64,000 nucleotides of DNA. It comes from Medakamo hakoo. Its lineage: Eukaryota > Chlorophyta > Trebouxiophyceae > Coccomyxaceae. Numbering within the stretch: position 1 is the first letter of the stretch; the number at the start of each line of letters is the position of its first letter. Shown one piece after another: positions 41,522 through 51,072 of this stretch. Below the pieces are notes generated by a model. That model worked only from the letters and a program-made list of their open reading frames with translations, was not told the origin of the DNA and did not search any database. The stretch covers positions 620,001 through 684,000 of the forward strand of contig CP089453.1 of the NCBI GenBank assembly GCA_026636295.1. Direction: 5' to 3'. Made by a program: the position numbers and the translations under genes.

Positions 41522-42468
41522 TGAGGCGCCCGCCCTCGCTGCCGTCGTCCTCGTCGTCGTCGTCGTCCAGCGACGACGACGAGGGCGGCGCCACGCACGC
41601 GCCCACCGGAGCTCAGGCCGCCGACGTGGCTGCTGGCCTGGCCAGGCCCTGGGATTACGCGCGCGCGGCGGCCGAGACCGCGGCGGCGTTGGGCCTGTGC
41701 TACCGACGGGCGGGGAAGCCCGCGCGCGCGCGGCTCGAGGCACTCGCGTGGTCGGCCCTGGACCTGCTGCCGACGGGCGCCCACGCTCGGCGGGCGGCTG
41801 ACGCGGCGCTGAGCGACGTGCTGCGCCAGGCCGCGATTGTGCTGCCGAAAGCGCGGGCGAAAGCCCTGGCGGCCGCGGCGAAAGCGGCGGCGGTGGAGCG
41901 TGCGCGGGCGAGGGGTCACCCACCCGCGCCTGCGGCGGCGGCCGCCGACGCGCCCGCCGACGTCCTGCGGCTCATTTTTTCCTCCCTCAACCCGCTCGAC
42001 TTGGCTGCCGCGGCCAGCACCTGCGCCCACTGGCGGGCCGTGGCCGCGTCGGACGCGGGCCGGCGGGCGGCGGCCGACGCGGCCGGGTACCTCCCGCCCG
42101 CTCTGCGGCCGGCCGGTGGTGCGGGCCCGCTCCAGTGGGCGGAGCTGGTTGAGGGCAGCCCGCGGCTGCGCGAGTGCATGTCCCACCGCCGCGCGGTGCG
42201 CCAGGGCGGGCGCGAGCTGGCGTGGCGGGCGGGCGAGCCACACCTGGACCCGCCCCCGCGCCGGCACCTGCCTGCGCCCGACCCAGAGACCGCAGTGAGG
42301 GCCGCGTTCCTGGGCGAGGGGGCGGCGGTCGAGGCCGCCGCCGCCGCGGCCGTCTGGTGGCGCAATGGAGAGGCGGCCGAGGAGTGGCAGCGTGAGGGCG
42401 CCTCTTTGTACGGCGATGAGGAGCGGCGACCAGTGCGGCTGGGCGAACGGAGGTTTTGGGCGCTGTAA
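41518..42468 (+). CDS. F-box protein
   Basis: Predicted 316-residue single-exon protein, or 315 if the second ATG is used. After a Ser/Asp run ([13 protein letters not shown]) and an Ala-rich helical region that may be TPR-like (ARPWDYARAAAETAAALG), an F-box appears near residues 145-185: DAPADVLRLIFSSLNPLDLAAAASTCAHWRA. F-box proteins dock on SKP1 in SCF ubiquitin ligases. The C-terminal 100 residues have Trp-rich segments (ELAWRAGEP, AAVWWRNGEAAEEW) of unknown fold that would hold the substrate site. The start codon overlaps the MED31 stop, in the context GCCGCCATGA. Confidence 0.78.
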   Translation: MMRRPPSLPSSSSSSSSSDDDEGGATHAPTGAQAADVAAGLARPWDYARAAAETAAALGLCYRRAGKPARARLEALAWSALDLLPTGAHARRAADAALSDVLRQAAIVLPKARAKALAAAAKAAAVERARARGHPPAPAAAAADAPADVLRLIFSSLNPLDLAAAASTCAHWRAVAASDAGRRAAADAAGYLPPALRPAGGAGPLQWAELVEGSPRLRECMSHRRAVRQGGRELAWRAGEPHLDPPPRRHLPAPDPETAVRAAFLGEGAAVEAAAAAAVWWRNGEAAEEWQREGASLYGDEERRPVRLGERRFWAL

Positions 42469-42576
42469 AAAAAAGGAACGCGAGTGGCAAAAAAAAAAAC
42501 TCCGTACGACAGACCGGACTTTGAGCCGCCCGTTTCCTGGTTCCAGACAGTCCGTGTCCGCTTGAATCCACACGCC

Positions 42577-44030
42577 ATGCTCGTACTCAGGTCCCTGCTT
42601 CTGGTCACCTTGGCGGTAGGCGTCGCGCGCGCTGCCACGACGACGGAGGAAGAAGGCAAAAAAACGCTGACCGCATTTGACACGGCCACAAAGGCGTGGC
42701 CGTGCGCGTGGCCGCTCCGTGTGTCTCCGACCACCAACAATGTCCTTCTGCCTGCAGCGAACGCTACGTACTGGACCACGCTTCTGACGCGTGGCGGGCC
42801 GGTGCGTTTTGCTGTTTCCGACAGCACAAACGAAAGGCGCGCGCGTTTTTTTTTTGCCTGCTCTCTCACACGCGCCACACACCCACCCGACAGCTCCAGG
42901 CCCTGCTGGACGCCGCGTCGAGCCGCGGCCTGGAAATCGTGGGCCGCTTTCCTTCGGCCCGGTACGTCTCCTTTGAAGCGTCCGCCGTGGGCGGCAACGC
43001 CTCCGGCATCCCGGTCTCGAGCGTCGCCGATTACCAGCTCACGCCCGACGTGCCGGGGACAAACCCGGCCGTGACGCCTGGCGCCGCGCATGGTGGCACT
43101 TTCCGCCTGCGGGTCGTCGTCAACGGCACCGCAGCCGCCGCCGCGGCTGCGGCGGCCGGGGAGACGGTCCTCGTCCTGCCGGCGCCCGGGGCGGGCGGCC
43201 TGGCGACCGCGGTCGTGTACCGGGTTTACGGTCCGACGCCGCCGGCCGGCCCGTCGGGCGGCGTGCCGCTGCCGTCGTTCGTGCGCCGGCTGGGGCGGGG
43301 CGACACGCAAACCACGCCGACCTGCCCCTGGGCGACCCGACCGCCGTCCGGCGGCGGTGCGGGCGGCCTGGCGCCCGCCCTCGTCGCCGCCGTCGTCGAC
43401 GTCCTGGCCGGGTCGAGCCTCCCGCCTGTCCCCGACACGCCCGTCCCGGCGTTTGCCCGCCCGCGCGCCGCACGCCTGGGCGGGCTGTTTTCGGGCGCCA
43501 ACAACGCCTACCTGGCAGCCTTCGCCAACTGGAAAACCCCCGGCCTGCTGGCGGTGTGGACGGCACAGTCGTCGGCGTCTTTCCCGCCCACTGAGGCGGG
43601 CGCGGCCATCCCGCCGCCCCGCGACGTCCGGTACTGGTCGCTGTGCCTCTACAAGTACAAGTCGCCCTTCCCCCTGCTGGGCGGGCGCGGGTGCGCGGAC
43701 GACATCAGCCTCCGCCCGGACGGCACGCCCGGGCGCTGGGTCGTCGTCTCCGGCGCGCCGGAAGACAAGCCGTCCGACGCGGCGCTCGCGTCCGCGGGCG
43801 CGGTCTGGGTGCCCGGCGCGGGCCCGGGCGACGCGGACAGGTCGACGCCCGTCCTGGCGCTCTTCCGCAATATCCTTCCGCGGGCGGGGTATGGCAAAGC
43901 CGTGCAGTCTGTGCCGGCGGACGGCAAGCCGTTCAGCGCGGCCGCGGTCATGGGCGACGCCTACCCGTTTGGAATCTACTGCCAAAAGGCCGTGTTTGAG
44001 GCGGGCGGCGTGGCGGCGTGCGCGCAGTGA
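42577..44030 (+). CDS. Secreted protein of uncharacterised, bacteria-like family
   Basis: Predicted 453-residue secreted protein. Exon 1 is 42577-42801 and exon 2 is 42894-44030 (donor GTGCGT, acceptor CGACAG, phase 0). A signal peptide (LRSLLLVTLAVGVARA) is followed by YWTTLL, GRFPSARYVSF, VVNGTA, VVYRVYGPTPP with GGVPLPSF, NNAYLAAFANWK, DVRYWSLCLYKY and VLALFRNILPR. I recall this motif order (Y-W, RFPHARYMSF, VRYWSLC, RNMLP) from uncharacterised secreted bacterial and some plant-pathogen proteins, but no function is known to me. Several Cys in the second half could form disulfides. The start is the first ATG, 108 bases after the F-box stop. Confidence 0.75.
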
Positions 44031-44088
44031 AGAAAGGGAAAAAACTGAAACTTCGACGACGATGCACGCCCCCCCCGCTCCCCCCCTC

Positions 44089-45903
44089 TCATTCCCCGAC
44101 CAGGCCCGCCCACCGCTTCTGCACCAGCTCCTCATCCCGCGGGGTCGGGTCAGCCACCTGCAGGAACACCGCCGACGGACGGGAAAAGCCTGTGGCCGGG
44201 TCGTCCCTCTCACCCGGCGGCGGCGGCGGGCGCGGCTGCAGCAACATGCGCGTGGGCAGGGCAGAAAAGGCGACGGCGTCGCCGCGCACCTCGAACAAGA
44301 ATGTGCGTTTCGCGCCGACGCCGCTGCCGGCGTCGCCCTCGTTCTGGACCTTGTAGTTGAACTCGCGCACCCAGTCGTACCGCGTGGTGGTGGCCGGGTC
44401 CGCGCCGTCCAGGGACGCCGGGTCGTCCGGCGGAGCGGGCGCGGCGAACCCGTGCGCAGCGAGCGCGTCCGCGTCGGGCGCGACGGCCGGCACCATCAAC
44501 CCGACGAAATTGTCGAAGCCGCCGCCCGGCTTGTCGACGCGGTACGCTTTGACGGCGCCGCGCCCGGCCAGCCAGGCGTGCAGGCGGGCCGCCGCGGCCG
44601 GGTCCGGACGTTCCTGGGAGCCTGACGCAGACGCAGACGCGGCGGCGGACAGGGCGGCCCCGCGCTTCACGCCCGCGAGCGGGTCGGCGCCCGACGTCAC
44701 GACGACCAGGCCCGGCTTCTTCCACCCCTCCAGGTCCGGCAGCACCGGCAGCACGCGCACGGCTTTCAGGCCTGGCTTGCACGGGTGGATGGGCGGGCGG
44801 GCCGCCGCGGCAAACTCGGCTTCCACGGCCGCGGCGGTCGCGGCAGGTGTGACGGTGGTGGTGGTGGCCGCGGCCGCGCCACCGCTAGCCGCGCGCGCGG
44901 CCGCGGCCGCGGCCGCCGCCGCCCGCTCCCGGCCCGCCCGCGTCTCTGTCTCCGCGTGGATGTACGTCGTCCGCATCAGCCAGGCCAGCTCCGTGCCTGG
45001 GCGAGAGGCCCGGCCCGTGGCAGCGGTGGCGGCGGTGCCGGCGGGTGGCGCGGGCGCGGCGCCGCCTGGAGACGGAGCGGCGGTCGCCGCGGCTGCCGCG
45101 GCCGCGCTGCCCACGCCCGCCGCCGCCGCGACCAGGGCCGCGTCCGCCGGGTCCAGGGGCGCGGGGCGGCCGTCCTCACCCTCCGGCAAATACCGCTCTG
45201 GCTCCAGCAGGGAGATGGCGCCGCCGACGTCGCCCAACGGCGCGTCGCGGACCGGCCCCGCCTCCAGGTCGGTCAGCCGAAAGCGGGCCAGGTCGGCGAA
45301 GTCCAAAGGCGGCAAGAGCGCTTTGGGGTCGCCCGGCGGGGCGGGCAGCCCCGCCCCGAACCGGATGTCCGCCAGGAAGGGCGTGTCGGTGCGCAGCGCG
45401 TTGGCAGCCCCACCCGCGGCGGCGGCTTTGATGTTGGTTGCGGCACGGGCGGCCTGCGCCGCGCGGCGGCGTTTGGCCTGCCGAGTGGTTTTTATGGGGG
45501 GGCGGCGTGTTTTGGAGCGGTCGGTGTGAGTTTTACGGTCGAATGTCCTTCCCGCCGAGTGCACCGCCATCTCTGCTACCCGCCCGTAGTGTATGCGGGC
45601 CGCGCCAACACTCGGACAGGCCGCGGGTCGCGGTCGCCTGATCGGTCCTTGCAACCTTTTTTTTTCTCTGCGCTGCGTTCATTCTCACCTCTGCTTCCGC
45701 GGCTTCCCGCTCTTTACGCTTGCGCCGCTCCTCCGGCAGCTCAGGCCGGCGGCTGTGTATGTGTGAGAGTGGGAAGGGAATGTGATGGGTGAGGCGTTGT
45801 GCGTGAGAAAGAGGAGCGACGGCGCATGGGGCTGGCGCGAGCGCGGTGGGCGCACGCTCGCGTCTCATCATCGCCCGCACCTGCCATCGCCGACGGCCAC
45901 CAT
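44089..45903 (-). CDS. PAF1: RNA polymerase II-associated PAF1 complex subunit PAF1
   Basis: Predicted 491-residue nuclear elongation factor (plant VIP2/ELF7), core of the complex that couples elongation to histone H2B ubiquitination and H3 methylation. Three exons: 45903-45881 (only 23 bases), 45752-45689 and 45477-44089; total 1476 bases and all phases agree. The small exons give MVAVGDGS then RRPELPEERRKRKEREAAEAE, continuing AKRRRAAQ in exon 3; a similar basic-acidic helix precedes the core in plant PAF1. The core shows DTPFLADIRFG, PPLDFADLARFRLTDLE, ELAWLMRTTYIHAE, DWVREFNYKVQNEG and FLFEVRGDAVAFSAL. A simpler start at 45570 within exon 3 read-through was considered and judged weaker. 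Confidence 0.85.
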
Positions 45904-46082
45904 GGCGACGTGTGCGTGCGGGCGCGTGCGGTGCGCGCGGGCGACCGGCTGAGCGTGTCTGCCTAACGAGCACACGCCCGCAGCCACGCCGGCTTTTCGC
46001 AAACTCGGGTTTGAGAAAACGCTGCCGCCGCTCCGCCAAAACTCATTGCCCTGTTTTTTCGGACGCGCCGATCACCGCCCCA

Positions 46083-47136
46083 ATGGACGTCGACGTCCAG
46101 ACCACCGGGCCAGACCCAGGCCCGGCGCCTGTGTCACCTGCTGAGCCGGCTGCCACGACGCGCGACGCCCTCGCCGGCCCGGCACGCCCTTCACTAGAAA
46201 CCGGGCCGTCGCCCGACGACGCACAGCCTGCCGGCCCCATCCCTGTCCAAGTCCTGGACGGCCACGGTTATGTATGGGACGCAGATGGTGAGCTTCATGT
46301 GCTGGGCTGGTGTGTGGTACATGGCGAAAGAGCGGGTGAGCGCACGGCCCTCTCTCACACCCCTCCCCACCCTCCTGTCCCATCCCCCCAAACCAAAAGA
46401 CGCCCGCCGCCTCCGCGCCGACCACCGCCTCGTCGGCGCCATGGTCGGCGGCGTCGCCGGCTTCAAGCAACAGAACTCGTTCTGCGGCCTGCCTTTGCGG
46501 CTCAGCCCGGCCGAGCTGGCGGCGGCGGTGCGGGGTGGGTGGGTGGACCCGTACGCGCTGCGCTGCGACCCGGGCCAGCTGGACCCTTTTCGCGGGGCGG
46601 GGGGGGAGGACGGGGGGGCGGCGTCGGCTGGCGTCGGCGGTCCGCCCGCCACTGCACCCGCCTGGCGCGACCAGATCGTGAAAGGCAAAGCGTACGCGGT
46701 GCCGCTGACGCACCCGGACACGGCCCGCGTCCCCGTCGACGGCGGGGCGCTGGTGGCCGCGGCCGTGTCGCCGTCCATCCCACGCTCTGCCGACCCGGCG
46801 TCCGCGGCCTCCGCGCTCGCCGACGCCCGGTGCGCCGCCGCGTTCTTGGACCTGCACGCCCGCGGGTACGCGCTCACACCCGGCGGCAATTTCGGCGCGG
46901 ACTGGCTGGCCTACCCGGCGGACCCCGCCCTGTACCACGCCCAGCTGGCCGTCCGCGCGGGCACGGGCCCGCACGAGCGGCTGGACGCCACGCTGCTGGC
47001 GGCGGCGGCTCGAGGCGCGCACGCCGCGCGCAAGCACCTGGTGTTGGCAGTCGTCCCAGAGGAGGAGGGCAGCAGTGGACAGCCCGGCCGTGTGTTTTAC
47101 CTGACGCTCGCGCCGGAGGCGGGGTTTGGGTCGTGA
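46083..47136 (+). CDS. TSEN34: tRNA-splicing endonuclease subunit SEN34
   Basis: Predicted 313-residue catalytic subunit that cuts the 3' splice site of intron-containing pre-tRNAs. Exon 1 is 46083-46287 and exon 2 is 46400-47136; the split codon G|AC gives VWDADDARRLRADHRLVG, matching the SEN34 N-domain (A-LR-H-IVG, followed by QNSFCGLPL). The C-terminal nuclease domain has GYALTPGGNFGADWLAYPADP with catalytic Tyr240, YHAQ with His248 and AARKHLVL with Lys280, all three triad residues present. The acceptor CAAAAG is A-rich and atypical here. Divergent from PAF1 with 179 bases between starts. Confidence 0.93.
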
Positions 47137-47501
47137 GGAGCACTGCGATTTTACTCTGTAAACAACTGTACTGCATTTCACTGTGAACAACAAGAATGTG
47201 CGTTCTCCCACACTGCGTCTCTCTGCCTCCTTCCCTCTCTATCGGCGGTGGTGCCTGTGGCGGTCCGGTGTGGGCGAGCGCCGCCGGTCTGTCGTGTGCG
47301 CGGGTGAGGGGGGAGGTGCGTGAGTGGGTCGGGGCCATCCCCGCTCTCCCATCCATCCACACACACACACACAAAAACCGCGCGCCCTCAGACACAGGTT
47401 CATCGCCACGGCCGCCGCCTCCCTGGCCGGGCAAGCAAAGGCACGGCACGATGGCCGCGCCCACACCCGCCCGACAGGGCTGCAAGTCGCGGGTCGTCCG
47501 A
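47137..47501. other. 365-base convergent spacer
   Basis: Between SEN34 and the read-through end of cyclin L. It contains a CA repeat (47356-47375) and AT-rich patches (GTATATTAAAAAAG). If cyclin L is spliced at 47621, its last short exon would lie near 47400-47430 here. No other gene seen. Confidence 0.45.
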
Positions 47502-48740
47502 TTAGCGTATATTAAAAAAGTGTTGATTTTTTTGTTTGGAAAAGTCATCAACGGGCGCGGGGTTTTTCGTTTGGGATGCCTGCCGTCCGCCTCCCCCCGT
47601 GCCCCGTGAGCACCACTCACCTGATCTGTGCCGGCGCCCGTCGTCGTCGCACTCGTCACCCCGGCGGCCCCGGTCCCGGGATCGCGAGCGCGAACGCGAC
47701 CGCCGGCGGTGGTGGTGGCGGTGGTGGTGGTGGTGGTGGCCGTCGTCACTGTGGTGCTCGCGGGGCGGGGACGCCGGCCGGGCCGCGTACCGAGCCGCGG
47801 CGGCGCGAGCGGCTGCCACAGCGGCGGCCGCGGCCGCGGACGGAGGCTGTGACCGCGGCGGCGGTGGCGGCGGTGGTGGGTGCGGCGCCGCGACCCCCGC
47901 CTGTGCCCCTTTCCCAGGCGGCGGCGCCCACAGCGCCGCGGCCAGGGGCTTCGGCGCGGCCAGCACGGCCGCAATCCGGGCCGCCACCTCCCGCACCTCG
48001 GCCTCCCCCACGCCGTGCAGCTCCCACCACCCGGCCCGGCAGCCGCCGCGCTGTCCGCCGTCCCCGGGCAGGGGCACGCCCAGCCTCCGCCCCGCCAGCC
48101 ACACGGCGCCGCACGCGATGGCGGGCGCGCCGTGCACCAGGCAGGCACGGGTGCGCAGGGAGGCGTTGCACAGGGCCCACGCGTCGGAGGCGAGGGCGCC
48201 GGGCGGGAGGGCGGCGGCGGCGTCGCTCCTCCCTCCCCCCTCTGCGCCGCCGAGGGCGTGCGCCGCGGTTTGCAGGGCCAGTCCGTGCGGGGCTTCGACC
48301 CGCAGCTTGAAGCCCAGGGCCACCATGAGGCGCCGCTCATTCGCGACCAGCTCGGCTTTGGCGGCTTCGTACGGGCGGGAGTAAAGCTCCAGGGGAGGGG
48401 GCGGCGGCGCGCCGCCGCCGCCACCGCCCGCCGCTTCGGCCCGCCAGCGCGCGACCCGCCGCGCCATGGCCTGCAACAGCCGCCGCGGCGTCGCTGGGCC
48501 GGCCGCTTCCTCTACTTTGAGAGCCACAAACAAAGCGGCTGCTGCTCCGGCAGCCGGCGGGACGTCGGCGAAAGCCGTGCGGGCGTAGAAGCGGTGGAAG
48601 AGGGTGGACGCGGCGGGCGCGACCGACGGCGGGGCGGCCAGGGCGGCGGACGCTTCGGCAATGAGGGCCGCGCCGTAGTGGGACAGGAGGTCGTCGTCCG
48701 GTCGGGTGGAGGGCGGCGCGCCCTCCGCCTGGGCGGCCAT
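47502..48740 (-). CDS. CYCL1: L-type cyclin with RS domain
   Basis: Cyclin L, partner of CDK11-type kinases in pre-mRNA splicing and transcription; nuclear speckles expected. The open frame gives 412 residues. The N-terminal cyclin box has LFHRFYARTAF, AAALFVALKVEEAAG and TPRRLLQAM; the second part has AKAELVANERRLMVALGFKL (the L-cyclin pattern of E-R-LK-LGF) and an ACGAVWLAGRRLGV helix. The tail is Ala/Pro-rich, then a His/Arg/Ser domain (HHHHHHRHHH, then RSRSRSRSRDRGRR). A strong donor, CAG|GTGAGT at 47621, sits right after RHRSG, so the C-terminus may instead be spliced to a short basic exon; one acceptor near 47430 would give RHRSGRRRPWR and a stop. The far end is therefore uncertain. Confidence 0.85.
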   Translation of the reverse strand: MAAQAEGAPPSTRPDDDLLSHYGAALIAEASAALAAPPSVAPAASTLFHRFYARTAFADVPPAAGAAAALFVALKVEEAAGPATPRRLLQAMARRVARWRAEAAGGGGGGAPPPPPLELYSRPYEAAKAELVANERRLMVALGFKLRVEAPHGLALQTAAHALGGAEGGGRSDAAAALPPGALASDAWALCNASLRTRACLVHGAPAIACGAVWLAGRRLGVPLPGDGGQRGGCRAGWWELHGVGEAEVREVAARIAAVLAAPKPLAAALWAPPPGKGAQAGVAAPHPPPPPPPPRSQPPSAAAAAAVAAARAAAARYAARPASPPREHHSDDGHHHHHHRHHHRRRSRSRSRSRDRGRRGDECDDDGRRHRSGEWCSRGTGGGGRQASQTKNPAPVDDFSKQKNQHFFNIR

Positions 48741-49134
48741 CGTGGGGACGCGACGCGCCAGTCAAGGCCAGTGGCCTGCCTGCCTGGCCAGCAGAGAGGA
48801 GAGAGCCTGGTGGCAGTGTCAGGGGGGTGGAGGCAGGAGAGAGCCGCCGCCGGCCCCGCGTGTGTGTGTGCGTCACCCCCCCCCACGAGGCCGGCGCGGC
48901 CTGAACTTCCCTGGCCTCCCACACACAGCGCGCTGAGTGCGCGGTGGGGGCCAGGCGCGGGCGGTGTGGTGGGGACCGGGCTCCGGCGACCGGTCGCAGA
49001 GATCGATCCAACACAGAGAGCGGAAAACAACGGTGGCAATGGGGGGACGGCGAAGAGTCGGGGCGCTGCACTGCGTTTTTTTTTTTTAACGGGGAGACGT
49101 CGAAGGCCGAAACCGAACAAAAAAACATCCTGAG
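48741..49134. promoter_or_regulatory. 394-base head-to-head interval between two cyclin-type genes
   Basis: Shared upstream region of cyclin L (minus) and the cyclin-like gene (plus). It has a GT-rich run (48861-48872), C9 (48876-48884), T10 (49076-49087) and a long A-rich stretch just before the plus-strand ATG. Role inferred from position. Confidence 0.4.
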
Positions 49135-50296
49135 ATGTCGTCGGACTGGCTGTCCCCTCTATCCGCGTCTCCCGCCAGTGACGAGGGCATTACGTCCTCC
49201 GTCCTGGCGTACACGCGCGCGGGTCGCGAGGTGCGCCGTCTTTTTTGGGGGAGGGCGTCTGATGCGAGGCGCGCGAGGGGAGGCCGTCCGTTCGGCTTCG
49301 CGAGCGGGAGAACGCCGACGCTGCCCAGCGCCGAGCCTCCCCGTCCCCGCCCCTCGCTCCTCGCCTCTAGCGTTGATCTGGGGCCTTGGCCGCCCGTAGC
49401 GCCATTGAACGGGGCGCGCGCGGCGGGCGCCGGCCCGCCAGCGAGCGGGTTAGAAAGCGCCGCGCGCGCGCGCTCGTTTGACCTGCCCCCCCCTCCCCAA
49501 CGCTTTCAATGGTGTTTCTCCCGCCCGTTCCCCGCCGCGCGCCCGCCTGACCCCTCCTCGCCCCGCCCTCCCCTTCTACGCACACCAGGCTAGCGCTTTT
49601 GCTGCTGCGGCGGCGAAGGGCAAGCGGAAGCGCGCGCTGAGCGGCACTGGCGCCGTTCCAGGCGTTGATGCTTCCGGCGCGGCCGCGCCGCCTGCCGCCG
49701 CCGCCGCCGCCCCGCCGCTCGCCGCCCTCTCGGACGCCGCGCGCGCGGCCGCGGACGCCCTCCGCCCGACCGACCCGGCCTACGGCGACGCCGTCCTGGC
49801 CATGTGCGGCGGCCCCGCCGGCGCCGCCGCCTTGGACGCCGCCTTCTTGGGCGGGGCCGACGCCCCGTCCCCGTCCTCCTCGGGCGGCGGCGGCGGCCCC
49901 GAGCCTGTCGCCGCCCACCTCGCGCGCGCGTTCACCCAGTGGGGCGCCGCGCTCGCGGCGCTCCAGCCCAAGTGCGTCGTCGGCCCGGCCGGCGTCGCGC
50001 GCGGCCTGCGCGTCCTGGCCCGGTACGTGTCCGCGCGCGGGCCCGGGCCCATCGCCATGGCCGAGGCGGCGGCCGCCTTCTGGGTGGCGGTGAAGGTGGA
50101 GGGGACGCGGTCGGCCGTGCCGTCGCGCGCGCTGCTCGCGCGCGCGACCGCCGTCCCGCCGTCCGACCTGTCGTCCGCGGAGGTCGGCCTGCTGTGCGCG
50201 GTCGCCTTTGACGTCTTTGGCGGCGACATCGCCGCCGAAGAAGGGGAGGCCGCCGCCGCCGGGTTCGGCGGGCCGGCGTGCGCGATGGCGTTTTGA
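49135..50296 (+). CDS. Cyclin-like protein with a single cyclin box
   Basis: Predicted 267-residue protein. Exon 1 is 49135-49230 (MSSDWLSPLSASPASDE) and exon 2 is 49589-50296; the 358-base intron is among the longest here. A basic KGKRKRALSG patch could be a nuclear signal. The Ala-rich C-terminal half fits a cyclin fold: a helix pair VARGLRVLARYVSARGPG, AEAAAAFWVAVKVEGT (compare IA-KVEE in cyclins), and SSAEVGLLCAVAFDVFGG (compare E-L-LGFD). The second cyclin fold is absent. The family assignment rests on this pattern; it faces cyclin L head-to-head. Exact subfamily not recognised. Confidence 0.6.
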
Positions 50297-50427
50297 AAAA
50301 ACCCACGCGCACAGGGCCGCAAAAGCACCGGCCCCCCCAGGCGGCGTGTGAGTGGTTTTTTGAAACCCTCGCCGCCTTTCTTTTTTAGTTACAAAACGCG
50401 GCCCATCCCGCCGCGTCTCCTTTTAAT

Positions 50428-50503
50428 GCCGCACGCGCGCGGAACAGGGCGCGCAAGGACGCGTAACTATTAGATACCCTGCGCGCCCTGTCCGTGCGCG
50501 CGG
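50428..50503. ncRNA. Candidate stem-loop in intergenic DNA
   Basis: ACAGGGCGCGCA (50444-50455) is the exact reverse complement of TGCGCGCCCTGT (50480-50491), with partly matching GC-rich extensions to 50428 and 50503. The loop is the unusually AT-rich AACTATTAGATA region. Could be a structured RNA, a 3'-end signal for the convergent genes, or a non-functional palindrome. Type is a guess. Confidence 0.25.
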
Positions 50504-50848
50504 AGGACGCGTCCTCCCGCCGTGCTGTTCCCTTAGAGAGAGTGAGAGACAACCCTGAGCGAAACGTGAGAAAACGCACCAACGCCCCCCCCATCCCCAT
50601 CACACACGGCCCGGGAGCGCCCCGCCGAAAACCATCCCTTTTTTCGTTTTCGGATGTGAGCTTTGCGCCCCGCGTTGTCGGTGTGTGGGAGGGATACGGT
50701 TGCGTGTGTGTGTGTGTGCGTGGGCTGGGCTGGGACGGCGGGCGACGGCCCTTTTCCGTCGTGTGCGCTGGTTCCCATCCTGTGTCCTTCCCTTTTTTTC
50801 GCGCCCCCCCAAACCAACACTGTATCAACTTCGCGCCCTTTTTTCCCC

Positions 50849-50928
50849 AGAGAGGGGGACAGAGAGAGGGAGGGAGAGAGGGAGAGAGAAGAGAGAGAGA
50901 GCAGAGAGAGAGCAGAGAGAGAGAGAGG
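50849..50928. repeat. GA-rich microsatellite
   Basis: About 80 bases of AGAGAG and AGAGGG units with occasional CAGAG interruptions, in the convergent spacer before NOB1. Confidence 0.9.
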
Positions 50929-51072
50929 GCATCGTGCGTGTTTCTTTTTTCTTTTTCAAACCCGAGAGCGTGGGCGTGGGTGGGTGGGTGGGTGGGTGGT
51001 GGACTAAGACTCTCTGTGAACCTGGAGACCAAGACTGCCTTTCTTTTTCATGCTTACACACGCACGCGCGCC

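Larger units (their letters stand above)
50297..51072. other. 776-base convergent intergenic region with hairpin and GA repeat
   Basis: Between the cyclin-like gene and NOB1 stops. It contains an inverted repeat (50428-50503), a CT/GA microsatellite (50849-50928), a GGGT repeat (50978-50998) and T-rich runs. No coding frame with family signal. One long plus-strand frame across it is a shadow of repeats and antisense NOB1. Confidence 0.55.
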
